Source of the DNA: Streptomyces sp. SDr-06
GTDB lineage: Bacteria; Actinomycetota; Actinomycetes; Streptomycetales; Streptomycetaceae
Direction of reading: 5' to 3'
DNA: 64,000 nt
Assembly: GCF_003324565.1 (NCBI RefSeq)
Contig: NZ_QOLA01000003.1
Coordinates: 496,001 to 560,000 of the forward strand
Both the position numbers and the translations under genes were made by a program. Under the pieces are notes generated by a model. It did not search any database, was not told the origin of the DNA, and worked only from the letters and a program-made list of their open reading frames with translations. Within the stretch, counting starts at the first letter, position 1. Each line of letters begins with the position of its first letter. Positions 17,235-26,495 of this stretch are shown in pieces.

Positions 17235-18875
17235 TCACCGCACGGGCAGACCGCTCCTGACCTCCTCCGCCGTGGTGCCCGTGAGCCCGCCGTCCAGAAG
17301 CAGCCAGCGCGTGACCCCGATCGACTCCAGGAACGGCACGTCGTGGCTCGCCACGATCAGGGCGCCCTCGTAGGCGTCCAGCGCGGCCCTGAGGGCGCGC
17401 ACGCTCGCCATGTCGAGGTTGTTCGTCGGCTCGTCCAGCATCAGGAGCTGCGGCGCGGGCTCCGCGAGCAGCAGTGCGGCCAGCGCGGCACGGAACCGCT
17501 CGCCGCCCGAGAGCGTCCCCGCGGGCCGGCCCGCCCGGGCTCCCTTGAACAGGAAGCGCGCCAGCCGCGCCCGGATGGCGTTGTCCGTGGCCCCCGGTGC
17601 GTAGCGGGTCACGTTCTCCACCACGCTCAGCTCGTCGTCGAGCACGTCCAGGCGCTGCGGCAAGAACCGCAGGGGCACGTGGGCCACCGCCTCGCCCGCC
17701 ACCGGCTCCAGCTGCCCGGCGAGCGTCCTGAGCAGGGTCGTCTTGCCCGAGCCGTTGCGCCCGACGAGCGCGATCCGCTCGGGCCCGTGCACATCGAGCT
17801 CGCACCGCGCCCCTGCCCCGTAAGGGAGTTGGAGCTCCCGCAGGGTGAGCACGGCGCGTCCCGGGTGCACCTTGGTGCGGGGCAGCTCGATGCGGATCTC
17901 CTCGTCGTCGCGCACCGCCTCCACCGCCTGGTCTAGGCGCTCGCGGGCCTGGTCGAGGCGCTCGGTCTGCAGGATGCGGTGCTTGCCCGCCGACACCTGT
18001 GCCTCGCGCCTGCGGTTGTTGGCGACGATCTTCGGCACCACCTTGTTGTCGTAGCTCTTCTGCCCGTACCGCTGGCGCCGCGCCAACTTGACGTGGGCGT
18101 CGGACAGTTCGCGCTTCTGGCGCTGTACGTCGGCCTCGGCGACCCGCACCATCCGCTCGGCCGCCTCCTGCTCGGCCCGCAGCGTCTCCTCGTACACCGT
18201 GAAGTTGCCGCCGTACCAGGCGAGTTCGCCCTCGCGCAGGTCGGCGATGCGGTCCACCCGGTCGAGGAGCTCCCGGTCGTGGCTGACCACCAGGAGCACT
18301 CCGCTCCAGGCGTCGACCGCCGCGTAGAGGCGCTGCCGTGCGGGCAGGTCCAGGTTGTTGGTGGGCTCGTCGAGCAGCAGGACGTCCGGGCGCCTCAGCA
18401 GCAGGGCGGCCAGGCGCAGGAGCACCGACTCGCCGCCGGAGACCTCGCCGATCGTGCGGTCCAGGCCGATGCCGTCCAGGCCGAGCTGGTCGAGGGCGGC
18501 GCGGGCCCGCTCCTCGACGTCCCAGTCGTCGCCGACCGTCTCGAAGTGCCGCTCGTCGGCGTCGCCGCTCTCGATGGCGTGCAGGGCGGCGCGGACCGCG
18601 TCGATACCGAGGGCCTGGTCCACCCGGAGAGAGGTGTCCAGGACCAGGTTCTGCGGCAGGTATCCGATCTCGCCCGCGACCATGACGTGCCCGTCGGTGG
18701 GCGTGAGGGCACCGGCCATCAGCTTCAACAGGGTTGACTTCCCCGACCCGTTGAGGCCGACGAGGCCGGTGCGGCCGGGGCCGACGGCGAGCTGGAGGTC
18801 CTCGAAGACGACGGTGCCGTCGGGCCACGCGAAGGACAGCGCGGCCGAGCTGATCTGAGGGGGTGACATGGACAT
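17235..18875 (-). CDS. ABC-F family ATPase (ribosome-associated)
   Basis: 546 residues with two ABC cassettes and no membrane segment. Walker A: GLNGSGKST (first) and GRNGSGKTT (second); signatures VSGGE and LSGGE; Walker B LLLDEPTNNLD and LMLDEPTNNLD. The linker between the domains is charged and helical. ABC-F proteins act on the ribosome, some protecting it from antibiotics. I start at the first of two close ATGs, with GGGAGA upstream. A 354-bp leader with long complementary arms suggests attenuation control, as known for antibiotic-induced ABC-F genes. Confidence 0.88.
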   Translation of the reverse strand: MSMSPPQISSAALSFAWPDGTVVFEDLQLAVGPGRTGLVGLNGSGKSTLLKLMAGALTPTDGHVMVAGEIGYLPQNLVLDTSLRVDQALGIDAVRAALHAIESGDADERHFETVGDDWDVEERARAALDQLGLDGIGLDRTIGEVSGGESVLLRLAALLLRRPDVLLLDEPTNNLDLPARQRLYAAVDAWSGVLLVVSHDRELLDRVDRIADLREGELAWYGGNFTVYEETLRAEQEAAERMVRVAEADVQRQKRELSDAHVKLARRQRYGQKSYDNKVVPKIVANNRRREAQVSAGKHRILQTERLDQARERLDQAVEAVRDDEEIRIELPRTKVHPGRAVLTLRELQLPYGAGARCELDVHGPERIALVGRNGSGKTTLLRTLAGQLEPVAGEAVAHVPLRFLPQRLDVLDDELSVVENVTRYAPGATDNAIRARLARFLFKGARAGRPAGTLSGGERFRAALAALLLAEPAPQLLMLDEPTNNLDMASVRALRAALDAYEGALIVASHDVPFLESIGVTRWLLLDGGLTGTTAEEVRSGLPVR

Positions 18876-19229
18876 ACGGGTCTCCCGGTTGCGGGGAAGG
18901 AACGAGGGCAACGGGGGTTCTGAGACACCGCTCAGGGCAGGAAAAAGGCCCTGGTCGTGGAGGACATGGCTCGGAGGCAGAGGTCACACCGGGACGCGCG
19001 ACACGGAAGGGAGTGCGCGAGACGGTGTCTCAGGGGCCTCAGACGAGCAACGTCCTACTCCGTTCGACGACAACAGGGCCAGGTACGAAGCTACGCCGCC
19101 GCCGCGCGGCCCCGCAAACGATTTAAGGGGCGCACGCGGCACCGGCGGCGCGTGAGGGCGGCGCACCGCCGCGACCGGGCAGGAGCGGAGGCGGTGCGGG
19201 GGAGGCGTCGCCTCCTCGCGGGGGAGGGT
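18876..19229 (-). other. Structured 354-bp leader of the ABC-F gene
   Basis: CTGAGACACCG at 18920-18930 and CGGTGTCTCAG at 19023-19033 are perfect 11-base complements 92 bases apart. Between them, on the - strand, AGGGC-CTTTTTCCT-GCCCT (18932-18950) makes a short stem with a T-run. These could be alternative structures of a transcription attenuator. I see no convincing leader-peptide gene. Confidence 0.4.
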
Positions 19230-19646
19230 TCAGCAGGCGTCGCGCAGCAGCGCCGCGAGGTCTCCGTCCAGGTCGAGGTACTGGTGCTCGCGGCCCGCGG
19301 GCACCAGGAGCTGGGCGCGCTTGAGGAAGCGGCGCACCTCGGAGGTGCGGATGTGGACCATGGCGACGCCTTCGCGGGCGTGGAATTCGAGGACCGTGCG
19401 GTCGTAGCCGTAGGGCCGCACCCGGACGTCGCCGACCCCGGAGGGCGCCTCGATGCCCACTTCGAGCAGCTCGCGGGCGAACTCCCAGGAGACCTCGGTG
19501 CCTTCGAGAGTGGCCGGAGCGGGGAACGCCATGTGCACGGCGAAGGGGTCACGGGAGTCGTAGCGCAGGGTCGCGGGCACGGTCTCCATGCGGGGTGCGG
19601 ACGCGATCAGGCGCACCTGGACGGGCTGCTCGATGACGGTGGACAA
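19230..19646 (-). CDS. ssgD: SsgA-like sporulation protein, probably SsgD
   Basis: 138 residues, the size of the SALP family found only in sporulating actinomycetes. Seen: LRYDSRDPFAVHMAF near residue 28, WEFARELLEVGI, and RRFLKRAQLLVPAGREH near 105, which match the family pattern. SALPs guide peptidoglycan synthesis and autolysis during sporulation. The ssgD name rests on remembered gene order beside an ABC-F gene in S. coelicolor; the family call is firm, the member less so. Confidence 0.8.
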   Translation of the reverse strand: MSTVIEQPVQVRLIASAPRMETVPATLRYDSRDPFAVHMAFPAPATLEGTEVSWEFARELLEVGIEAPSGVGDVRVRPYGYDRTVLEFHAREGVAMVHIRTSEVRRFLKRAQLLVPAGREHQYLDLDGDLAALLRDAC

Positions 19647-19993
19647 AGCCCTGCTCCCTCAGCCTCGGGGGTTCTCTCCTGCCGCCCGGAGAGACGTCGA
19701 AATTCAGTGTTCCGTGCACCCGAGGTTCACGTGACCTGTGTCACTGCCGACCGCCTGGGCCCCGTGCTCGACCCGGAATGCTCGCAATAGGACGGATTCC
19801 CGTTGTCACCCCGGCCACACCGGTCACCACCGCCTCGGAGTGCCTCATCTTTTTCGGCCCCTTCGACGGGTCCGGCGAGCGGCATCGGGCGTAGGCCGTC
19901 GCGCCGCGCGTACGTCTCGCCGACCGGCCTCCCGGGGCGGGCGACGTAGGCACTCTGGACGCGTGGGGCGGGCGGGGGCTAGCTTCCGAGCCC
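19647..19993. other. 347-bp divergent promoter region
   Basis: It lies between the - strand SsgA-like gene and the + strand BNR-repeat gene. The first 100 bp are relatively AT-rich and should hold the SsgA-like promoter. I see no gene, strong hairpin or repeat here. Confidence 0.5.
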
Positions 19994-21067
19994 ATGAGGT
20001 CCATGGGGAAGACGAGACGCATGCTGTCGGTGGGTCTGGGCGCGCTGGCCCTGGCGGCCGCACTGGCCGTCCCGGCCCAGGCGAGCGGGCACGGGCACAT
20101 GACGTGGGAGCTGAAGAACACCGGTACCGACGCGCGCTTTCGCGGGCTCGCCGCGGTCAGCCGGTCCACCGCGTGGGTGGCGGGCACGAAGGGGACGGTC
20201 CTGCGGACCTCCGACGGCGGTCGCAGCTGGAAGAACGTGTCGCCGGCCGGCGCGGCCGGTCTGGAGTTCCGGGACGTGGAAGCCTTCGACGGGCGGCGCG
20301 CGGTCGTGCTGGCCATCGGCGAGGGCGAGGCCTCCCGCGTCTACCGCACCGAGGACGGCGGGGCCACCTGGAGCGAGTCGTTCCGCAACACCGACCCGAA
20401 GGCGTTCTACGACTGCCTGACCTTCTTCGACCCGCGGCACGGCCTCGCGGTGAGCGACCCGGTCGACGGCAAGTACCGCATCCTGTCCACCGCCGACGGC
20501 GGCCGCTCCTGGACGGTGCTGCCGAACGCGGGGATGCCCGCCGCCCAGCCCGGCGAGGGGGGCTTCGCCGCGAGCGGCCAGTGCCTGGTGAGCTCAGGAC
20601 CCCGCGACGCCTGGCTCGCCACCGGAGGCGGCGCCACGGCCCGCGTGCTGCACTCCTCGGACCGCGGGCTCACCTGGACGGCCGCCGGGTCGACCATCCC
20701 GGCCGGCGACCCGGCCCGCGGGGTGTTCGCCCTCGCCTTCCGCGACCGGACGCACGGACTCGCGGTCGGCGGCGACTACCGGGCGGGCCAGGCCTCGCCG
20801 CGGGCCGCGGCGGTCACCCGCGACGGCGGCCGCACCTGGCACCAGGCGGCCACGCCGGTTGCCGCCTACCGTTCGGGCGTGGCCTGGCTGACGCACACGC
20901 ACTCGGCAGCCCTGGCCGTTGGACCGACCGGAACCGACCTGACCCGCGACGGCGGCCGCACCTGGCACACCGTGGACACCGGCTCGTACGACACGGTCGA
21001 CTGCACGCCCGACGGCGGCTGCTGGGCGGCGGGGGAGCGGGGCCGGGTGGCGCGCCTGGCCGACTAG
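19994..21067 (+). CDS. Secreted BNR/Ycf48-like beta-propeller protein
   Basis: 357 residues with a Sec signal peptide (basic start, hydrophobic run, VPAQASG cleavage near residue 32). At least five BNR motifs of the SxDGGxxW type repeat through the chain (TSDGGRSWKN, TEDGGATWSE, TADGGRSWTV, TRDGGRTWHQ, TRDGGRTWHT), typical of a beta-propeller. No catalytic role can be read. It ends four bases inside the convergent YciI gene. Confidence 0.8.
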   Translation: MRSMGKTRRMLSVGLGALALAAALAVPAQASGHGHMTWELKNTGTDARFRGLAAVSRSTAWVAGTKGTVLRTSDGGRSWKNVSPAGAAGLEFRDVEAFDGRRAVVLAIGEGEASRVYRTEDGGATWSESFRNTDPKAFYDCLTFFDPRHGLAVSDPVDGKYRILSTADGGRSWTVLPNAGMPAAQPGEGGFAASGQCLVSSGPRDAWLATGGGATARVLHSSDRGLTWTAAGSTIPAGDPARGVFALAFRDRTHGLAVGGDYRAGQASPRAAAVTRDGGRTWHQAATPVAAYRSGVAWLTHTHSAALAVGPTGTDLTRDGGRTWHTVDTGSYDTVDCTPDGGCWAAGERGRVARLAD

Positions 21068-21363
21068 TCCGGCAACGCCTGCTGGTACGCGGCGAGTTCG
21101 GGCGCCACCTTGGTGGCGAGGAACTCGGTGATCCGGTACGTGCAGAGGTCGTTGACGAGGAAGGGGTCGGTCGCGACGAGCCGTTCGATGGCCGCGCGAT
21201 CGTCCCCGGCGGCCAGGATGACCCCACCGTCGCGCGGCTGCTTGCGCCCGGAGGCGATGAAGACGCCCGCCGCGTACTGGGCGTCGAGCCAGGCGACGTG
21301 GTCGGGAATCAGTTCGTCGACGCGGTCGAGCGGAACGATGTAGGTCAACTCAAGTATGAACAT
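21064..21363 (-). CDS. YciI-like protein
   Basis: 99 residues. The single YCII domain shows the His of the DHVAWLDAQ segment and the Asp/Phe segment ATDPFLVNDL near residue 70. The function is unknown across the family. I prefer the ATG (MFILELTY) with GGGG just upstream over a GTG three codons earlier. Convergent with the BNR gene. Confidence 0.8.
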   Translation of the reverse strand: MFILELTYIVPLDRVDELIPDHVAWLDAQYAAGVFIASGRKQPRDGGVILAAGDDRAAIERLVATDPFLVNDLCTYRITEFLATKVAPELAAYQQALPD

Positions 21364-21405
21364 GATCCCCACGCTACTCGCCCGGACCGCGGCGGCAGCG
21401 GGGCC

Positions 21406-21825
21406 TCAGATGGTGCGGGCCATGCCCACCGAGGCGGGCGCGGTCTCGGTGAACCCGAACTGCCGGTAGAGCCGGTGTGCTTCACCGTCGGCGATCAGCG
21501 ACACGTAGGCGGTGGCCGGGGCCCTGCGCTCCAGCTCCGCGGTGAGCGCCGCCATGATCCGCTTGCCGAGGCCGCGGCCCTGGTGGGCGGGGAGGACGCA
21601 GATGTCGGTGATCTGGAACGCGGTGCCGCCGTCGCCGATGATCCGGCCCATCCCGACCGGTTCCCGCCCCTGGTGGACGACCACGCCGTACCAGGTGTGG
21701 GGCAGCGCGAGGGCGACCGCCTCGGCCGAGCGGTCGGACATGCCCGCGCTGGTGCGCAGGTGCCGGAAGGTCTCGGGAGAGGGCACGCCCTCGCGCAGCT
21801 CGTAAGAGTCGATAGCGTCACTCAT
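21406..21825 (-). CDS. GNAT family N-acetyltransferase
   Basis: 139 residues. The acetyl-CoA motif A is clear: DICVLPAHQGRGLGKRIMAAL near residues 75-95 (the QGRGLG loop), preceded by WYGVVVHQGREPVGMGRI. The substrate is unknown. It runs in the same direction as the YciI gene 42 bp downstream and may share its transcript. Confidence 0.85.
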   Translation of the reverse strand: MSDAIDSYELREGVPSPETFRHLRTSAGMSDRSAEAVALALPHTWYGVVVHQGREPVGMGRIIGDGGTAFQITDICVLPAHQGRGLGKRIMAALTAELERRAPATAYVSLIADGEAHRLYRQFGFTETAPASVGMARTI

Positions 21826-21946
21826 GCCTTACATGCTAGAGGGGGGCGCGGGCCCGCGGCAACGTGCCGGGAGCGCGCCATCGGCCCCGGAGTCCGCAGG
21901 CGGACCCCCGTTCCGGCCGGCCGCGGGGCGGCCTAGGGTGGGCGCC

Positions 21947-22654
21947 ATGGAGATCACGGGGATTCCGGCCGCCTGGCCGGACAGCGAGGCGGCCGCCCTG
22001 GCCGTACAGGACGAGCTGCGCGGGCGGGTCGTGCTCGACGAGCCGGGGCCGCCGCCGGGCAGCGGGCTCGTCACCGGTGTCGACGTGGCGTACGACGACG
22101 AACGGGACCTCGTGGTCGCCGCCGCCGTCGTGCTCGACGCGGCGACTCTGGAGGTCGTCGAGGAGGCCACCGCCGTCGGCCGGGTGGCGTTCCCCTATGT
22201 GCCCGGCCTGCTGGCCTTCCGGGAGATCCCCACCGTGCTGGCCGCCCTGGAACGGCTCGCCCGCGGTCCGGGCATGGTGATCTGCGACGGCTACGGGCTC
22301 GCCCATCCCCGCCGCTTCGGCCTCGCGAGCCACCTCGGCGTCCTGACCGGGCTGCCCGTCATGGGCGTCGCCAAGAACCCGTTCACCTTCACCTACGAGC
22401 AGCCCGGGCCCCGCCGCGGGGACAGCTCCACGCTGGTCGCCGACGACGGCACCGAGGTCGGGCGCGCCCTGCGCACCCAGGACGCCACCAAGCCCGTCTT
22501 CGTGTCGGTCGGGCACCGGGTGAGCCTGGACGGCGCCTGCGCCCACACCCTCGACCTCGCCCGGCGCTACCGCATCCCCGAGTCCACCCGGCGGGCCGAC
22601 TCGCTGTGCCGCCGGGCGCTGAAGGAGGCCCAACAGGCGCTCGTGCAGCCGTAG
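21947..22654 (+). CDS. nfi: Endonuclease V
   Basis: 235 residues. The active-site strands are visible: TGVDVAYDD (first Asp), then ICDGYGLAHPRRFGLASHLG (second Asp and the His/Arg loop) and VAKNPF. The enzyme nicks one base 3' of deoxyinosine in DNA. The ATG follows a GGGTGGGCGCC stretch with only a weak ribosome site; the same frame is open upstream, but no better start is seen. Confidence 0.9.
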   Translation: MEITGIPAAWPDSEAAALAVQDELRGRVVLDEPGPPPGSGLVTGVDVAYDDERDLVVAAAVVLDAATLEVVEEATAVGRVAFPYVPGLLAFREIPTVLAALERLARGPGMVICDGYGLAHPRRFGLASHLGVLTGLPVMGVAKNPFTFTYEQPGPRRGDSSTLVADDGTEVGRALRTQDATKPVFVSVGHRVSLDGACAHTLDLARRYRIPESTRRADSLCRRALKEAQQALVQP

Positions 22655-22676
22655 TCGAGCCTCTCGCGCGGCGGGG

Positions 22677-23858
22677 TCAGCGGGTATCGGCGACGCGGAA
22701 GCGCATCCCGGCCTTCTGGAGCCGGTCGGTCAAAGCCGCGCCCATCGCGGTCGCTGGCGTCAACTGCCCGGAAAGGGCGGGAAGTTCGTCGAAGGCGAGG
22801 CTGAGCGCGGCCTCGGCGAGGATCTTGGCCGTCTCGTCGTAACCGGGGTCGCCCCCCGACACCTCGGTGAAGACCCGGCGGCCGCCGCCCTCGCCGACGA
22901 ACCGCACGGTGAACCAGCTGCGCCGGCGCCGCGCCTCGTCCGGGCCCTGCCCGGCCTCGTAGCGGCTCATCAACCAGGCGCGCGCGGGCGGGAGTTGGGT
23001 GGCAGCGGCGACGGCACCCAACGCCGCCACCCCGCCGATGGCCACCGGAAGGTGCTTGACCGCGGCGAAGTGGCGGTAGCGGAAGTCCGGCCCGTACCGC
23101 TCGTCGGCCGCCGCCGAGCGGGCGATGACCTGCGGGTCGATGGTGGGCATGGGCAGCGCCCAGGTGCCCGTCTCCTTGCTGAAGTGCGGGGCGCCGAGCG
23201 GGGCGCGGGCCCGGCGCCCCACCAGGCGCGGCTCGTGCAGCCGGCGCTCCCGGGCGGCCCGCGCGGTCTGCGCGCCGCGCCCGAGCGCGGTCAGCGCGGA
23301 GGCCAGCGTCCCGCCGGAGAACGTCGCGTTGGTCCTGACGAAGCCGTCGATGCGCAGCGGCACCCCCGTCGGGAGCCGGCGCACCGTGAACAGGACACCG
23401 AGGTCGTGCGGCACCGAGTCGAACCCGCAGGCGTGCACCAGGCGGGCGCCGCTCTCGCGGGCCCGCGCGTCGTGGCGCACGTACATCGTGTCGACGAACT
23501 CCGGCTCACCGGTCAGGTCGAGGTAGTCGGTGCCCGCCTCGGCGCACGCCTCGACCAGGCCCTCGCCGTACCAGACGTAGGGGCCGACGGACGTGGCGAG
23601 GACACGCGTCGAGGCGGCCAGCGCACGCAGCGAGGCGGCGTCGGTGGAGTCGGCGGTGACCAGGGGCAGCGTGGCACAGGCGGGGTTGAGCTCCGCGAGC
23701 CGCTCGCGCAGCCGCTCCAGCTTGGTGAGGCTGCGCCCGGCGATCGCCCACCGGCAGTCCTCGGGCGCGTGGGTCGCGAGATACTGCGCGGTCAGCGAGC
23801 CGACGAAACCCGTCGCGCCGAACAGCACGATGTCGTAATTCCGCTTCGAGGGTTCCAC
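22677..23858 (-). CDS. Saccharopine-dehydrogenase-like / trans-acting enoyl reductase family protein
   Basis: 393 residues from a GTG with GGAGG seven bases upstream; the frame stays open further upstream without a better start. The N-terminus is a Rossmann fold: YDIVLFGATGFVGSLTAQYL. Later GRSLTKLERLRERL, VGPYVWYGEGLVEAC and YLDLTGEPEFVD follow the pattern of mycobacterial trans-acting enoyl reductase homologues, which act in lipid synthesis. Here the exact substrate is unknown. It is divergent from the acyl-CoA operon at 24143. Confidence 0.82.
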   Translation of the reverse strand: MEPSKRNYDIVLFGATGFVGSLTAQYLATHAPEDCRWAIAGRSLTKLERLRERLAELNPACATLPLVTADSTDAASLRALAASTRVLATSVGPYVWYGEGLVEACAEAGTDYLDLTGEPEFVDTMYVRHDARARESGARLVHACGFDSVPHDLGVLFTVRRLPTGVPLRIDGFVRTNATFSGGTLASALTALGRGAQTARAARERRLHEPRLVGRRARAPLGAPHFSKETGTWALPMPTIDPQVIARSAAADERYGPDFRYRHFAAVKHLPVAIGGVAALGAVAAATQLPPARAWLMSRYEAGQGPDEARRRRSWFTVRFVGEGGGRRVFTEVSGGDPGYDETAKILAEAALSLAFDELPALSGQLTPATAMGAALTDRLQKAGMRFRVADTR

Positions 23859-24085
23859 CGTGTGCCTCCGCACTTGAGCTGCCTGGTGACGCCGTCGGCC
23901 GGTGCCGGGTTGTGAGGCTAGCGTGCGGCCCCCGCCCGGGGCACCCGGACCCGGGGTGGCGGATGATCCCTGGCGGTGTCCCCGGAGACGCATGGTGCGG
24001 GCAAGCCCGGCGTATCGGGGCAACCGGTCCCGGTCCGTTGACCGTGCGCGCTGAGCGGTTGCTCATCAGGGCTTGTGCGGAGTGG

Positions 24086-24118
24086 AACGTGTTCTTAGCA
24101 TCATTGATGTTACATCAG
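24086..24118 (+). promoter_or_regulatory. Candidate operators upstream of the acyl-CoA operon
   Basis: Two inverted repeats lie 25-57 bp before the first gene. GAAC-GT-GTTC (24086-24095) contains AACnnGTT, the core of KstR-type TetR sites. TGATGT-T-ACATCA (24106-24118) is a perfect odd palindrome, itself overlapping CATCA-T-TGATG (24100-24110). The region is strikingly AT-rich. Confidence 0.5.
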
Positions 24119-24142
24119 TTGTGTCACAGTGCTGGGGGCTTG

Positions 24143-25291
24143 ATGGCAGCGACAGGAACCGGCCCGCTGGCCGGGGTGCGCGTGGTCGAGCTGGCGGGCA
24201 TCGGGCCGGGCCCGTTCGCCGCCATGCTCCTCGCCGACCTCGGCGCCGACGTGGTGCGGGTGGACCGTCCGGGCGGCGCCGGCCTCGGCGTGGATCCGGA
24301 CCACGACCTCACCAACCGCAACAAGCGCTCCGTGATCGTCGACCTCAAGGCGCCTGAAGGCCCGGGCCTGGTCCTCGACCTCGTCGAGCGGGCCGACATC
24401 CTCGTCGAGGGCTACCGGCCCGGCGTCGCCGAGCGCCTCGGCGTCGGTCCCGAGGAGTGCCTGGCCCGCAACCCACGCCTCGTGTACGGGCGGATGACCG
24501 GCTGGGGCCAGGACGGCCCGCTCGCCCAGCGGGCCGGTCACGACATCGCGTACATCGCCATCACCGGCACCCTCGGCATGATCGGCGCCGCCGACGCGGG
24601 CCCCACCGTCCCCGCCAACCTCGTGGGCGACTACGCGGGCGGCTCCCTCTACCTCGTCATCGGCGTCCTCGCCGCGCTCCAGCACGCCCGCGGCGGGGGA
24701 GCCGGCCAGGTCGTGGACGCGGCGATCGTCGACGGCACCGCCCACCTCACCACGATGATCCACGGCATGCTGGCGGCCGGCGGCTGGCAGGACCGGCGCG
24801 GCGTCAACCTCCTCGACGGCGGCTGCCCCTTCTACGGGACATACGAGACCTCGGACGGCCAGTACATGGCGGTCGGCGCCCTGGAGCAGCGGTTCTACGA
24901 CGAGTTCATCCGCCTCCTCGGCATCGGCGACGAGGCGCCCGCCCGCAAGGACCTGGCCCGCTGGGCCGATCTGCGCACCACCATCGCCGACCGGTTCCGC
25001 ACCAGGACCCGGCAGGAGTGGACCGCCGTCTTCGAGGACTCGGACGCCTGTGTGGCACCCGTCCTGTCCCTGAAGGAGGCGCCGCACCACCCGCATCTGG
25101 CGGCCCGCGCCACCTTCACCGGGCACGGCGGCCTCACCCAGCCCGCGCCCGCACCCCGCTTCTCCGCCACCCCCGGCTCCGTCCACCGGCCCCCCGCGCT
25201 CCCGGGCGCCCACACGGCGGAGGTCGCCCGCGACTGGGACCTTCCGTCGCTCTCGGCGGGACCGGCGCCAACTCCCGTACAGGAGGCTTGA
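24143..25291 (+). CDS. CaiB/BaiF CoA-transferase family, alpha-methylacyl-CoA racemase-like
   Basis: 382 residues. The family start GPLAGVRVVELAGIGPGPF and the racemase catalytic pair are visible: His in RAGHDIAYIAITG and Asp in NLVGDYAGGSLYL. Racemases of this group convert 2R- to 2S-methylacyl-CoA so that branched chains can enter beta-oxidation. It leads an operon with acyl-CoA dehydrogenase, thiolase and FadB-type genes; the next start is one base after its stop codon. Confidence 0.88.
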   Translation: MAATGTGPLAGVRVVELAGIGPGPFAAMLLADLGADVVRVDRPGGAGLGVDPDHDLTNRNKRSVIVDLKAPEGPGLVLDLVERADILVEGYRPGVAERLGVGPEECLARNPRLVYGRMTGWGQDGPLAQRAGHDIAYIAITGTLGMIGAADAGPTVPANLVGDYAGGSLYLVIGVLAALQHARGGGAGQVVDAAIVDGTAHLTTMIHGMLAAGGWQDRRGVNLLDGGCPFYGTYETSDGQYMAVGALEQRFYDEFIRLLGIGDEAPARKDLARWADLRTTIADRFRTRTRQEWTAVFEDSDACVAPVLSLKEAPHHPHLAARATFTGHGGLTQPAPAPRFSATPGSVHRPPALPGAHTAEVARDWDLPSLSAGPAPTPVQEA

Positions 25292-25292
25292 G

Positions 25293-26435
25293 TTGAAACG
25301 GCAGATCTTCACCGCCGAGCACGAGGCGTTCCGCGAGACCGTCCGCACCTTCCTCGCCAAGGAGGTCCTGCCGCACTACGAGCAGTGGGAGAAGGACGGC
25401 ATCGTCTCGCGGCAGGCGTGGCTCGCGGCAGGCAAGCAGGGCCTGCTCGGGCTCGCCGTGCCCGAGGAGTACGGGGGCGGGGGCAACGCCGACTTCCGCT
25501 ACAGCGCCGTCCTCGCCGAGGAGTTCACCCGCGCGGGGGCGGCCGGGCTCGCGCTCGGCCTGCACAACGACATCATCGGCCCCTACCTGACCGGGCTGGC
25601 CACCGAGGAGCAGAAGCGGCGCTGGCTGCCGGGCTTCTGCGACGGCTCCCTGATCACCGCGATCGCGATGACGGAACCGGGCGCGGGCTCCGACCTCCAG
25701 GGCATCCGCACCACCGCCGAGGACCGGGGCGACTACTGGCTGCTGAACGGTTCCAAGACGTTCATCTCCAACGGCATCCTCGCCGACCTGGTGGTCGTGG
25801 TCGCCAAGACCACCCCCGAGGGCGGCGCCAAGGGGCTGTCCCTGCTGGTCGTCGAGCGCGGCGCCGAGGGCTTCGAGCGCGGCCGCAACCTCGACAAGAT
25901 CGGGCAGAAGGCGCAGGACACGGCCGAGCTGTTCTTCCACGACGTACGCGTCCCCAAGGAAAATCTCCTCGGCGAACTCAACGGGGCCTTCGTCCACCTG
26001 ATGACCAACCTCGCACAGGAGCGGATGGGCATCGCGGTCGCCGGGATCGCCGCCGCCGAACACCTCCTGGAGATCACCACGAACTACGTCAAGGAGCGCG
26101 AGGCCTTCGGCCGGCCGCTGTCCAAGCTCCAGCACATCCGCTTCGAGATCGCCGAGATGGCCACCGAGTGCGCCGTCACCCGCACCTTCCTCGACCGGTG
26201 CATCGTCGACCACTCCAACGGGGAACTCGACGCCGTGCACGCCTCGATGGCCAAGTGGTGGGCCACCGAACTGCAAAAACGCGTCGCCGACCGCTGCCTC
26301 CAACTGCACGGCGGTTACGGCTACATGACCGAGTACCGGGTGGCCAGGGCCTTCACGGACGGCCGGATCCAGACGATCTACGGCGGCACGACCGAGATCA
26401 TGAAGGAGATCATCGGCCGTTCCCTGCTCGGCTGA
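25293..26435 (+). CDS. Acyl-CoA dehydrogenase
   Basis: 380 residues starting at TTG, fixed by AGGAGG six bases upstream. Seen: ITAIAMTEPGAGSDLQGI (flavin and substrate loop), QERMGIAVAGIAAAEH, QLHGGYGYMTEY and the C-terminal IYGGTTEIMKEIIGRSL with the expected catalytic Glu. It catalyses the first FAD-dependent step of beta-oxidation, passing electrons to ETF. It is tightly coupled to the racemase gene. Confidence 0.92.
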   Translation: MKRQIFTAEHEAFRETVRTFLAKEVLPHYEQWEKDGIVSRQAWLAAGKQGLLGLAVPEEYGGGGNADFRYSAVLAEEFTRAGAAGLALGLHNDIIGPYLTGLATEEQKRRWLPGFCDGSLITAIAMTEPGAGSDLQGIRTTAEDRGDYWLLNGSKTFISNGILADLVVVVAKTTPEGGAKGLSLLVVERGAEGFERGRNLDKIGQKAQDTAELFFHDVRVPKENLLGELNGAFVHLMTNLAQERMGIAVAGIAAAEHLLEITTNYVKEREAFGRPLSKLQHIRFEIAEMATECAVTRTFLDRCIVDHSNGELDAVHASMAKWWATELQKRVADRCLQLHGGYGYMTEYRVARAFTDGRIQTIYGGTTEIMKEIIGRSLLG

Positions 26436-26495
26436 CCCGACCCCAACCCCACCACCCGGCCTCACGAACCACCCTCATCCGAAAGGCTGCTGACG

